Origin: Deltaproteobacteria bacterium
GTDB taxonomy: Bacteria > Desulfobacterota > DSM-4660 > Desulfatiglandales > B25-G16
DNA length: 18,438 nucleotides
Assembly (NCBI GenBank): GCA_003646935.1
Contig: QMLW01000002.1
Span: 1 to 18,438, forward strand
Reading direction: 5' to 3'
Both the position numbers and the translations under genes were made by a program. Of the stretch, positions 1 through 6,746 are shown in pieces. The notes beneath the pieces are model-generated. The model made no database searches. It saw only the letters and a program-made list of their open reading frames with translations, and was not told the origin of the DNA. How positions within the stretch are numbered: the first letter of the stretch is position 1; each line of letters opens with the position of its first letter.

Positions 1-162
1 CTGCACGCCCCTGTCTGAGCGTATATCCAGATCCGCGATCCTCTTCAGCACGATCTCCCCGCCAACCCTATCCTCTATGAACTGGCGATTGTTGACGAGG
101 ATCTCCGCCGTGCCCGCCCCTACAGTCCCGAAGCCAATAAGGCCAACATGTAAGTTGGGCAT
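1..162 (-). CDS. hom: Homoserine dehydrogenase, N-terminal part (cut by window edge)
   Basis: Only the first 54 codons are present; the rest lies outside the window. The peptide starts MPNLHVGLIGFGTVGAG, an NAD(P)-binding Rossmann beta-alpha-beta unit with the G-F-G-T-V-G fingerprint at residues 10-15, followed by ILVNNRQFI and later VLKRIADLDI, as in homoserine dehydrogenases. The family reduces aspartate semialdehyde to homoserine, the branch point to threonine and methionine, in the cytoplasm. The ATG at 162 is preceded by a G-rich stretch (TAGCGGGGGG) that can act as ribosome binding site. It lies 194 bp downstream of the aminotransferase gene on the same strand, an order I recall from Geobacter-like deltaproteobacteria. 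The catalytic and ACT domains cannot be checked here. Confidence 0.88.
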   Translation of the reverse strand, partial: MPNLHVGLIGFGTVGAGTAEILVNNRQFIEDRVGGEIVLKRIADLDIRSDRGVQ

Positions 163-258
163 TTATGTATCCCCCCGCTAGCCGTTTATATAAGCTGAGA
201 TATCAAAATCTTTGCCAAATTTTCTTTGAAATTAAATCCAGCACCTATAGATACTTTG

Positions 259-270
259 AAATTCGAATTT
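259..270. repeat. 12-bp perfect palindrome AAATTCGAATTT
   Basis: Self-complementary 12-mer in the gap between the aminotransferase and hom. Its 10-bp core AATTCGAATT recurs at 8300-8309. The rest of the 163-356 gap is AT-rich and shows no gene. A weak promoter for hom (TTGGCA followed by TATATA about 20 bp later on the minus strand) is not convincing because the spacing is too long. Confidence 0.5.
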
Positions 271-356
271 AGGATTTTTCGTTACCATCATGCCTCGTTG
301 GTTCGATGAGAAGCCTCGCGAGATTTCAGATATATGTGAACTTACAGTGGACAGAA

Positions 357-1523
357 CTAAAGAATCCTCTTGATACCCCGTACGGCCTGGTTAATCCTGT
401 GTTTGTTCTCAACGAGCGCAAGGCGAATATAGCCCTCTCCGTACTGGCCAAATCCTATACCCGGCGACACCGCCACCTTGGCCTCGTTGATGAGCAATTT
501 CGCGAACTCCAGAGAACCCATCTCTGCATGGGTTTCCGGTATCTTGGCCCACACGAACATAGTGGCTTTCGGTTTTTCTATGTGCCATCCAATCCTCTCA
601 AGGCCTGAGATCAATGTATCCCGACGCGCTCGATACGTATCGGCGATATCACTCACAGGATTATATGAGCCCTTCAGGGCAATAATTGCGGCAATCTGTA
701 TGGGCTGGAATACTCCATAGTCCAGGTAGCTCTTGATCCTCCGCAACGCCGTAACCATCTCTTTGTTGCCGACGCAGAAACCTACCCGCCAGCCGGCCAT
801 GGAAAAGGTCTTGGTGAGGGAGTAGAATTCCACGCCTATGTCCTTTGCGCCTGGAGCCTGGAGGAAGCTCGGAGGTTCATACCCGTCGTATACCAGATCC
901 GCATACGCGAAGTCGTGGATAACGAGCATCTCATGTTCCTTGCAGAACTCCACGATTCTCTCGAAGAAACCCCTATCCACCACGTTGGTGGTGGGATTAT
1001 GGGGGTAGGAGATTATCAGCATCTTTGGCTTAGGCCATGTTTGCTTGGTAGCCGTCAGGAGATCGTCGAAGAAGTCCCTCTCGGGGCCGATGGGTATCCC
1101 CCTGAGGTCGCCACCGGCGATGACTACCGAATAGGGATGAATGGGATAGGTGGGATTCGGAGCAAACACCACATCGCCCGGGCTTATAGTTGCCAAGACC
1201 AAATGGGCTATTCCCTCCTTGGCCCCGATGGTCACAATAACCTCATCATCGGGATCCAGCGCAACCCCGAAGCGATCCCTGTACCAATCCGCCATGGCGT
1301 GCCGAAGCTTGGTGATACCCCTCGAGGCGGAATACCGATGATTTTTCGGCTTCTGCACCGCCTCGATTACCTTGTCCACGATGTGCTTGGGTGTGGGTAG
1401 GTCGGGATTACCCATTCCCAAATCAATAATATCCTCCCCCCTTCGTCTCGCCTCCATCTTTAATTCGTCCACGGTGGCAAAGACGTAGGGAGGCAACCGG
1501 TCTATCCTTGGAAAGCTGTACAT
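357..1523 (-). CDS. alaC: PLP-dependent aminotransferase, alanine/aspartate class I-II (AlaC-like)
   Basis: A 388-residue fold-type I aminotransferase. Visible pyridoxal phosphate residues are the PHNPT motif with Asn176, Asp204 in HDFAYADL with Tyr207, the Schiff-base Lys238 in [15 protein letters not shown], and the substrate carboxylate-binding Arg367 in YIRLAL. The N-terminal [12 protein letters not shown] and the [12 protein letters not shown] block are typical of the AlaC / LL-diaminopimelate aminotransferase-like subgroup, which makes alanine from pyruvate and glutamate; LL-DAP or aspartate specificity cannot be excluded. The start ATG has AGAGGGGG 8 nt upstream. It precedes hom on the same strand, which suggests an aspartate-family or general amino-acid operon. 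Length is close to the family norm and no damage is seen. Confidence 0.9.
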   Translation of the reverse strand: MYSFPRIDRLPPYVFATVDELKMEARRRGEDIIDLGMGNPDLPTPKHIVDKVIEAVQKPKNHRYSASRGITKLRHAMADWYRDRFGVALDPDDEVIVTIGAKEGIAHLVLATISPGDVVFAPNPTYPIHPYSVVIAGGDLRGIPIGPERDFFDDLLTATKQTWPKPKMLIISYPHNPTTNVVDRGFFERIVEFCKEHEMLVIHDFAYADLVYDGYEPPSFLQAPGAKDIGVEFYSLTKTFSMAGWRVGFCVGNKEMVTALRRIKSYLDYGVFQPIQIAAIIALKGSYNPVSDIADTYRARRDTLISGLERIGWHIEKPKATMFVWAKIPETHAEMGSLEFAKLLINEAKVAVSPGIGFGQYGEGYIRLALVENKHRINQAVRGIKRIL

Positions 1524-1550
1524 CGTTTCTACCCCCTCTAAAGGGCTATT

Positions 1551-1580
1551 TCTATACTACAGAAGATCTTGCATAGTCAA
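1551..1580 (-). promoter_or_regulatory. Putative sigma70 promoter of the alaC-hom operon
   Basis: On the minus strand TTGACT (1575-1580) and TATAGA (1551-1556) are separated by 18 bp. They match the consensus boxes at 5 of 6 and 4 of 6 positions. The -10 box lies about 27 bp before the aminotransferase ATG at 1523, leaving a short leader containing the AGAGGGGG ribosome binding site. Assigned by eye only. Confidence 0.5.
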
Positions 1581-1780
1581 AATTTTATTCCACACAGGCC
1601 TTAAACCTGGGCTATGGCGATACTTGATAAGCCCTTTCCTCTATCCCGCCAATTGTGCGCTGGTTCCGCTCGCGCTCAAAGCATAGCAGTTTTTCTATTC
1701 AAGAATAGATACTAGTTGAATTTTTGCAAAAAATCGAGTAGTAGAAATGCTTCTGTAAAGGTCGATTACACAGTGAGATA

Positions 1781-1803
1781 ATAAAATCGTTACACGATTT
1801 TAT
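1781..1803. promoter_or_regulatory. Perfect 10-bp dyad around TAC (operator-like)
   Basis: The arms ATAAAATCGT and ACGATTTTAT are exact reverse complements around a 3-nt centre, TAC. An AT-rich perfect dyad of this length about 250 bp before purM looks like a binding site for a dimeric regulator. A short hairpin is possible, but there is no T-run and the stem is AT-rich, so it is unlikely to be a terminator. Confidence 0.45.
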
Positions 1804-1808
1804 CTAAC

Positions 1809-1821
1809 GCGATGTTATCGC
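1809..1821. repeat. 5-bp dyad GCGAT-GTT-ATCGC
   Basis: A perfect short inverted repeat with a 3-nt centre, 5 bp after the larger dyad at 1781-1803, whose centre is also 3 nt. The pair may be two operator half-sites, or chance. Confidence 0.3.
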
Positions 1822-1827
1822 TACTAT

Positions 1828-1979
1828 GGCGAAAGGTGAAAATTTCTATCCCTGTAGCAAGTCGTTCGACCAAGAGGCCTTTCGGCCCCGAGCTCAAGTC
1901 CGAGGGGCTCTCGACAGGCTACAGGGTATTTTGAAATTTTTGCTTCATCCCTTAAGGGTTTCGGCTCAGAACTTTCGCC
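1828..1979. repeat. 152-bp imperfect inverted repeat, MITE/REP-like
   Basis: The left arm 1828-1858 reads GGCGAAAG, then GAAAATTTC, then CCCTGTAGC. The right arm 1918-1979 is its reverse complement in the same order: GCTACAGGG, then GAAATTTT, then CTTTCGCC, with about 30 extra bases including the palindrome CCCTTAAGGG inside the right arm. The centre (1859-1917) holds a smaller GGCC-TTTC-GGCC hairpin. The outer ends match over 8 bp and the inner ends over 9 bp. No target-site duplication is obvious. Such non-coding, self-complementary elements between genes are typical of small non-autonomous repeats. No second copy exists in this window. Confidence 0.6.
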
Positions 1980-2015
1980 TTGAAAAGGATTGTAACTTCT
2001 CTTTTGATCATCCCG

Positions 2016-2029
2016 CGCTGCAAGCAGCG
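2016..2029. repeat. CGCTGC-AA-GCAGCG hairpin just before purM
   Basis: A GC-rich perfect inverted repeat ending 27 nt before the chosen purM ATG. In the transcript it would fold into a small hairpin in the leader. It overlaps the alternative GTG start at 2029, another reason to prefer the downstream ATG. No T-run follows. Confidence 0.45.
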
Positions 2030-2055
2030 TGGAATTCAAATTTAAGACAGGGATC

Positions 2056-3114
2056 ATGACTATGGCTAAGGAGAAGAGCAAGGGCAAATACGCGGAAGCC
2101 GGCGTTGACATAGAGGCCGGAAGGGGCTTTGTAGAGGCGATCAGGCCAATCGTACGCAAAACATATAAATCGAATGTGCTGAGCGACATAGGGGGGTTCG
2201 CCGGCCTTTTCTCCGTTCATCTGGGAAATATTAAAAATCCCGTTCTCGTCTCCTCTACGGATGGGGTTGGTACGAAGCTGAAGGTAGCCTTCATGCTCAA
2301 TAAGCATGATACCATCGGCATAGATTTGGTGGCCATGTGCGTGAATGATATCCTCGTGCAAGGTGCCACACCGCTTTTCTTCCTGGACTACCTTTCCATG
2401 GGTAGCCTCAACCATGATAGCGCGGTTGAGATCATACGGGGAATCAGCAGGGGCTGTAAGGAGGCGAACTGCGCCTTGATTGGCGGGGAGACTGCGGAGA
2501 TGCCGGGATTCTACGCGGAGAACGAGTACGATCTCGCAGGCTTCTCAGTGGGGCTCGTGGATGCCGACAGGATTATCGACGGCAGCGAGATAGCCATCGG
2601 GCATCAGTTGATCGGAGTGGGCTCCAGCGGCCTGCACAGCAACGGCTATTCCTTGGTGCGAAAGATCATATTCGAGGGGCTCAAGATGTCCCTCGATGAT
2701 CATGTGGAGGAGTTCGGTCGAACCGTTGGAGAGGAGTTACTCACGCCTACGAAGATCTATGTCAAGACGGTACTTTCCCTGCTGAAGAACTTTCAAATAT
2801 TCGGAATCTCCCATATAACCGGTGGAGGGATCACGGAAAATCTCCCCAGGATACTTCCCTCGAACTGTCAGGCGCTGATCAGTCGATCATCGTGGACCCC
2901 CCAGCCCATCTTTGATTTCATCAGAAAGGCAGGAAATATCACCGATGAGGAGATGATGAGGACCTTCAACATCGGCATCGGCCTGATCATTGTGGTCGCT
3001 GAAAAGGACAGCCAGGATGTAATGCAACAAATTGAGGCGATTGGAGAAAAGGCCTTTCCCATAGGATGGATCGAGGAAAGGGGTAAAAGCCCGGCGGTGA
3101 AATTTATCGATTAA
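2056..3114 (+). CDS. purM: Phosphoribosylformylglycinamidine cyclo-ligase (AIR synthetase)
   Basis: Step five of purine synthesis: ATP-dependent closure of formylglycinamidine ribonucleotide to aminoimidazole ribonucleotide, in the cytoplasm. The 352-residue product carries the family blocks KYAEAGVDIEAG (11-22), STDGVGTKLKVAF (67-79), IGIDLVAMCVNDILVQGA (87-104) and GGETAEMPG (143-151), then SSGLHSNGYSLVRKI, LTPTKIYVK and HITGGGITENLPR. Length is near the usual 345. Start: the frame is open from a GTG at 2029, but that lies in a hairpin without ribosome binding site; ATG 2056 has AGACAGGG just upstream and gives the normal length. ATG 2062 is also possible. The usual partner purN does not follow; a DUF523 gene does, with only a few bases between. 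Confidence 0.95.
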   Translation: MTMAKEKSKGKYAEAGVDIEAGRGFVEAIRPIVRKTYKSNVLSDIGGFAGLFSVHLGNIKNPVLVSSTDGVGTKLKVAFMLNKHDTIGIDLVAMCVNDILVQGATPLFFLDYLSMGSLNHDSAVEIIRGISRGCKEANCALIGGETAEMPGFYAENEYDLAGFSVGLVDADRIIDGSEIAIGHQLIGVGSSGLHSNGYSLVRKIIFEGLKMSLDDHVEEFGRTVGEELLTPTKIYVKTVLSLLKNFQIFGISHITGGGITENLPRILPSNCQALISRSSWTPQPIFDFIRKAGNITDEEMMRTFNIGIGLIIVVAEKDSQDVMQQIEAIGEKAFPIGWIEERGKSPAVKFID

Positions 3115-3118
3115 GGTG

Positions 3119-3562
3119 ATGTCCGTGCCCGTGTTGGTGAGTAGTTGCCTGTTGGGCGTTTCGTGTCGTTATGATGGTAATCACAGCCTTGCCGATGAGA
3201 TTGTGAGCAAGGTTGGCCAGATGCACCTGATCCCCATCTGCCCCGAGCAGTTAGGGGGTTTGCCCACTCCGCGGCCGCCTTCAAACATCCTAAACGGCGA
3301 TGGAGAGGACGTGCTCCAAGGGCGTGCATGGGTACGAAATGATCGAGGCGAGGATGTCACCGAGGAATTCCTCAGGGGAGCCCACCAAGCCCTTGCGCTC
3401 GCAAGGCTCATGGGCGCACAAAAGGCCTTCCTTAAGGGCAAAAGCCCCTCTTGCGGCCTCAGAACCCCGTACTGCGAAACAGATGCCGGGGATGGTATTG
3501 GGGTGACCGCGGCCCTTCTTCTTCGTAACGGTATAGAGATAGTTGAGGTGAACGCGGAATAA
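3119..3562 (+). CDS. DUF523 family protein (YbbK-like)
   Basis: A 147-residue protein matching the DUF523 family: N-terminal VSSCLLGVSCRYDG with Cys10 and Cys16, PICPEQLGGLPTPRPPSNI in the middle and KAFLKGKSPSCGL, then a C-terminal GIGVTAALLLRNGIEIVEV. The invariant cysteines suggest metal or thiol chemistry; related domains occur in 2-thiouracil desulfidase-like proteins, but the biochemical role of stand-alone members is not settled to my knowledge. ATG 3119 lies 4 bases after the purM stop; a GTG at 3116 would begin one codon earlier. AAGGTG overlaps this junction, so translation is probably coupled to purM. Family call firm, function unknown. Confidence 0.88.
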   Translation: MSVPVLVSSCLLGVSCRYDGNHSLADEIVSKVGQMHLIPICPEQLGGLPTPRPPSNILNGDGEDVLQGRAWVRNDRGEDVTEEFLRGAHQALALARLMGAQKAFLKGKSPSCGLRTPYCETDAGDGIGVTAALLLRNGIEIVEVNAE

Positions 3563-3593
3563 CCGGGGCAACCCTCTCTTATACCTTCCCCGG
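3563..3593. terminator. Possible hairpin between convergent genes
   Basis: CCGGGG (3563-3568) and CCCCGG (3588-3593) can pair around a 19-nt loop, exactly between the convergent DUF523 and ABM genes. No T-run follows on either strand, so this may be a weak bidirectional stop or nothing. Confidence 0.28.
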
Positions 3594-3615
3594 CCCCCCT
3601 GGGGATACGGGCACG

Positions 3616-3903
3616 TTAGCCGTAATAGTAGGCCTTCGCCACCGTCTTCTGATCCAGTATAGCATCGATCTTGTCTTGGATCTCCCTGCGGGCGGGATTG
3701 CTATTCCAGGCATTCCAGTCTTCAAGGCTTGTCCATGTGCTTATCACCATGAACTCATCGGGGTCGCTAATGCCCTTCAGCGTCTCGCCTGAAATATAGC
3801 CCTTCCGTTCCATGGCCTTTGACCGGAGCTCCCATAAAAGGGGGAGCAAATCCTTTTCCCTGCCTTTGGCCACCTTCCTGGTGATGATCACCTTGACCGC
3901 CAT
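3616..3903 (-). CDS. ABM (antibiotic biosynthesis monooxygenase)-type small protein
   Basis: A 95-residue single-domain protein of the dimeric ferredoxin-like ABM fold. The pattern is VKVIITRKVAKGREKDLLPLL, then GYISGETLKGISDPDEFMVISTW, SLEDWNAWNSNPARREI and a C-terminal AYYYG, the order seen in the family: first strand, helix, GY.sgE / iS.W strands, and the helix with W..W. Members bind small hydrophobic ligands or heme and many have no assigned substrate; the domain alone does not predict an antibiotic pathway. The start is well supported: TAAGGAGG lies 7 nt before the ATG at 3903. It is a lone gene, convergent with DUF523 and divergent from ahbC. Confidence 0.82.
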   Translation of the reverse strand: MAVKVIITRKVAKGREKDLLPLLWELRSKAMERKGYISGETLKGISDPDEFMVISTWTSLEDWNAWNSNPARREIQDKIDAILDQKTVAKAYYYG

Positions 3904-4112
3904 CTTGTAACCTCCTTACGCTGCTTATCATAGGCCAAGCATCTCTGTTATCAAGATTACCAGCAGGCTCGTGGTTTATCAACATGGATTTTCACTATTC
4001 CCTTATTGCTGCGATCAAGAAAAAAACGGTCTCCCCCGATACTGACGAAAAAGTTCCCTCTTGGGGGTGTCTTTCTCACGATTAATGGTTACTATTACGG
4101 TAGATAAAGTTC

Positions 4113-4144
4113 TTGACAGCCCCAGGATACGCGTGAAATATAAC
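4113..4144 (+). promoter_or_regulatory. Possible promoter of the ahbC-ccs cluster
   Basis: A perfect TTGACA -35 box at 4113-4118. The best -10 match, TATAAC at 4139-4144, is 20 bp away, which is long; AAATAT at 4136-4141 has 17-bp spacing but a poorer match. The region lies 33-64 bp before the ahbC ATG. The rest of the 3904-4176 gap has no gene. Confidence 0.4.
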
Positions 4145-4151
4145 GACGTTA
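4141..4151. promoter_or_regulatory. TAACG-A-CGTTA dyad at the expected start site
   Basis: An 11-bp perfect odd palindrome overlapping the putative -10/+1 region of the ahbC cluster, the usual position for a repressor site. No regulator gene is adjacent, so this is only a suggestion. Confidence 0.3.
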
Positions 4152-4176
4152 CCAAAGAAGTGATGGGAAAGAGCCC

Positions 4177-5361
4177 ATGATTGGCGTATCGAAATTATAC
4201 TGCGGAACCGTGGAACCATCCGATGCCCTCAGGTACGGTAGGCGCTCCAAGGATTTGCCCTCCCACCTGCTTCAGTTCTCCTCTGATAAGAAACCGGTAG
4301 TCGTCTGGAATACCACGAGGGCGTGTAATTTGCGCTGCGTTCATTGCTATGCCAGCGCGGTGAACCAAAGTCACGAAACGGAACTCACAACCGAGCAGGG
4401 GTATACGCTTATCGAAGATATGGCCGCCTATGGAGTGCCCGTGCTTCTCTTCTCAGGAGGGGAACCGTTGCTGAGGGCAGATCTCATGGAGCTTGCCGGG
4501 TTTGCTTCGGACAGGGGCATGAGGGCGGTTCTCTCGACCAACGGCACCCTGATCGACGAGCAAACGGCCGTTCAGCTGAAGGATTCCGGCATAGCCTATG
4601 TCGGAATTAGCATCGATGGACTCGAGAAGGTGAACGATCGGTTCAGGGGGGTAAAGGGGGCCTTTAAGGCAGCCCTCAAAGGGATCGAAAACTGCAAGAT
4701 GGCGGGGCTTAAGGTGGGCCTGAGATTTACCATGAACAAGGCGAATGCCGATCAGGTACCGGGCATTTTCGATCTCGTGGAGGAGATGGACCTTGAAAGG
4801 GTCTGCTTCTACCATCTCGTTTACTCGGGCAGGGGATCGGCGCTCAGGGATCAAGACCTCTCACACGATGACACCAGGCGGCTGGTGGACTACATCATCG
4901 ACAGGACAAAGGATATGCATGAGCGGGGCCTCAAGAAAGAGGTGTTGACCGTCGATAACCACGCCGATGGCATCTATCTCTACTTGAGGATGCTCAAGGA
5001 ACGCAGCCCACGGGTATCCGAAGTCCTGGAGCTGCTCAGGATGAACGGGGGGAATAGCTCAGGGGAGGGACTGGCCTGTGTGAGCTGGGACGGCATGGTG
5101 TATGCCGATCAATTCTGGCGCGAACACTGCTTCGGCAATGTCCTTTCAAGGCCATTCAGCGAGATATGGTCCGACCAAACCGAGCCGTTGCTCTCGCAAC
5201 TGAGAGAGAAAAAAGGTCATGTAACCGGAAGATGTGCCAGGTGCCGGTGGCTCGATATCTGTGGGGGGAATTTCCGTGCGAGGGCCGAGGCAGTCACCGG
5301 GGAGATATGGGGCGAGGACCCGGCCTGCTATTTAACCGACGATGAGATAGGACAACAGTAG
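4177..5361 (+). CDS. ahbC: Radical SAM 12,18-didecarboxysiroheme deacetylase (AhbC)
   Basis: A 394-residue radical SAM enzyme of the NirJ/AhbC group. The SAM cluster motif C50-N-L-R-C54-V-H-C57 is followed by FSGGEPLL and LSTNGTLID. The C-terminal part has a second cluster of cysteines at 301, 318, 353, 356, 362 and 384 (CARCRWLDICGGN, then DPACYLTDDEIG), as in NirJ and AhbC, which carry an auxiliary [4Fe-4S] cluster. The N-terminus MIGVSKLYCGTVEPSDALRYG is the opening I remember for AhbC of sulfate reducers rather than for NirJ. AhbC removes the two acetate side chains of 12,18-didecarboxysiroheme to give Fe-coproporphyrin III, which AhbD converts to heme b. Its position directly before resB-ccsA supports a heme/cytochrome role. 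The start has GGAAAGAG upstream. A heme d1-specific NirJ is the main alternative. Confidence 0.88.
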   Translation: MIGVSKLYCGTVEPSDALRYGRRSKDLPSHLLQFSSDKKPVVVWNTTRACNLRCVHCYASAVNQSHETELTTEQGYTLIEDMAAYGVPVLLFSGGEPLLRADLMELAGFASDRGMRAVLSTNGTLIDEQTAVQLKDSGIAYVGISIDGLEKVNDRFRGVKGAFKAALKGIENCKMAGLKVGLRFTMNKANADQVPGIFDLVEEMDLERVCFYHLVYSGRGSALRDQDLSHDDTRRLVDYIIDRTKDMHERGLKKEVLTVDNHADGIYLYLRMLKERSPRVSEVLELLRMNGGNSSGEGLACVSWDGMVYADQFWREHCFGNVLSRPFSEIWSDQTEPLLSQLREKKGHVTGRCARCRWLDICGGNFRARAEAVTGEIWGEDPACYLTDDEIGQQ

Positions 5362-5374
5362 GATACTACTAGAG

Positions 5375-6745
5375 ATGAGAAAGACAATTTTCTCCTTTCT
5401 TTCCTCCCTCAAATTGACCATAACGCTTCTGATAATTATCGCAGGTGCCTCCATTCTGGGAACCGTGATCCCCCAACAGTACGGCGCCGAGGGTGCCATT
5501 CACAACCTCAGCCCCGGGCTCATACAGCTCTTCGAGGCACTCCAGCTCTTTGATTTATACCACTCCACATGGTTCATTATGCTTATGAGCCTGCTGTCGG
5601 TAAACCTGATTGCCTGCTCCTTGAAAAGGTTTCCCACATCCTGGAAGCTCTTCAGGAAGACCCCGTCTCTTGACGCCGATAGACCCTTTCAAAACCTTCC
5701 CCCTGAAAGGGTTATAACCATTGAGGGGAAACCTCATGGGCTTATCGATACGGTGGAGTCTCTCTTGCTCAAGAGGTATAAGAGGGTAAGGAAAAAGGAA
5801 CTGGAGCGAGGCGCTGTATTCTACGGCGAAAAGGGGATCTACTCCCGTTTCGGCGTGTATATCACGCACGCAAGCGTCCTTGTTGTGATTGCAGGCGCAA
5901 TAGTCGGCTCTCTGTTGGGCTTTGATGCCTTTGTGAATCTAGCCGAGGGGGAATCGACGAATACCGTGTATGTCACACGGCAGAAGGGGATCAAACAACT
6001 AGACTTCACCCTGCGGTGTGACACCTTCTCCGTTTCATTCTACGACAATGGAATGCCCAAGGAATATCGGTCTCAGCTTAGCTTCCTCAAGGACAACACC
6101 GTGATCCATCAGGGACCTCTCCTGGTGAACCACCCAATCACGTTCGACGGGATCAGGTTCTACCAAGCAAGCTATGGTACTATTCCGGGAGACGAGGTAT
6201 ATCTCAGCATACGAAAAGGCAATGGTGAAGCGGTTGCCAAGACGGTAAAGCTGAATGAGCCCTTTCTTCTCGATGACGAGGATACGAGGAGCGAGGTAGT
6301 GAGGATAGAGGAAAATTTTATGTCCATGGGTCCCGCCGTGCTCTTGGAGATCAAATCACCGGGGAATTCCACGAGATTCTGGGTGTTCAAATACATAGAA
6401 AGGATCGTGGAGCGATTTCCGGGGATCTTGGAGAAGTTCCCGAAATTCAATCCCGGCCTTGTCAAGCCTTACTCATTCAGCCTCGATCGGATTGAAAGCA
6501 GGTACTACACAGGGCTACAGGTAAGCCGAGACCCAGGGGTTTATACCGTGGCAGTAGGCGGGTTTTTCATCATAATCGGCTTCCTTATCACCTTCTTCGG
6601 CTCCCATAGAAGGTTTTGGATAAAGGTGGAAGAGCAGGGAGGAAGAAGCAGGATCTCTATCGCAGCGACCAGCACAAAGGATCCTGTTGGCTTAGACCGG
6701 GAGGTACAACACCTCATAAAGCACCTTTCTTTGGTGAGGGATTAA
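5375..6745 (+). CDS. resB: Cytochrome c biogenesis protein ResB (Ccs1)
   Basis: A 456-residue membrane protein of the ResB family, one half of the System II heme-delivery and heme-ligation complex. Predicted membrane segments are at about 14-32, 65-83, 160-182 and 389-409, with the large soluble domain between the third and fourth facing the periplasm, and a short cytoplasmic tail. Diagnostic stretches include SLKLTITLLIIIAGASILGT and GTVIPQ after the first helix, NLIACSLKRF after the second, GVYITHASVLVVIAGA, and HPITFDGIRFYQASYG in the periplasmic domain. It starts 13 bp after ahbC and ends one base before ccsA. No clear SD is seen before the ATG, so it may depend on translation from ahbC. 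Confidence 0.95.
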   Translation: MRKTIFSFLSSLKLTITLLIIIAGASILGTVIPQQYGAEGAIHNLSPGLIQLFEALQLFDLYHSTWFIMLMSLLSVNLIACSLKRFPTSWKLFRKTPSLDADRPFQNLPPERVITIEGKPHGLIDTVESLLLKRYKRVRKKELERGAVFYGEKGIYSRFGVYITHASVLVVIAGAIVGSLLGFDAFVNLAEGESTNTVYVTRQKGIKQLDFTLRCDTFSVSFYDNGMPKEYRSQLSFLKDNTVIHQGPLLVNHPITFDGIRFYQASYGTIPGDEVYLSIRKGNGEAVAKTVKLNEPFLLDDEDTRSEVVRIEENFMSMGPAVLLEIKSPGNSTRFWVFKYIERIVERFPGILEKFPKFNPGLVKPYSFSLDRIESRYYTGLQVSRDPGVYTVAVGGFFIIIGFLITFFGSHRRFWIKVEEQGGRSRISIAATSTKDPVGLDREVQHLIKHLSLVRD

Positions 6746-6746
6746 C

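Larger units (their letters stand above)
1524..2055. other. Long non-coding region between alaC and purM, rich in dyads
   Basis: No credible gene. Besides the alaC promoter it holds four inverted repeats described separately: 1781-1803, 1809-1821, the 152-bp element 1828-1979 and the hairpin 2016-2029. A further 7-bp dyad, TCTATTC-AA-GAATAGA, sits at 1694-1709. The first half (1680-1805) is AT-rich and would fit a promoter for purM, but no box pair with good spacing stands out; TTGAAT at 1725 has only a poor -10 partner. Confidence 0.6.

Noticed and set aside
915..1400. 161-codon plus-strand open frame
   Set aside because: Lies fully antisense to the well-supported aminotransferase, with no family pattern; a shadow frame, as is the 306-608 frame overlapping its 3' end.
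2029..2055. GTG start for purM giving 361 residues
   Set aside because: No ribosome binding site, overlaps a hairpin, and the added residues are not part of the PurM family; ATG 2056 is better.
1826..2059. 77-codon plus-strand open frame before purM
   Set aside because: It runs through the 152-bp inverted repeat and the hairpin, has no SD and no recognisable protein pattern; a by-product of the repeat. The opposite-strand frame 1824-2189 is rejected for the same reason.
3904..4112. Stem between the CTCCCCC and GGGGGTG stretches as a leader terminator or riboswitch
   Set aside because: Only a few complementary bases with a loop of about 26 nt; it also lies upstream of the putative promoter, so it would not be in the ahbC transcript.
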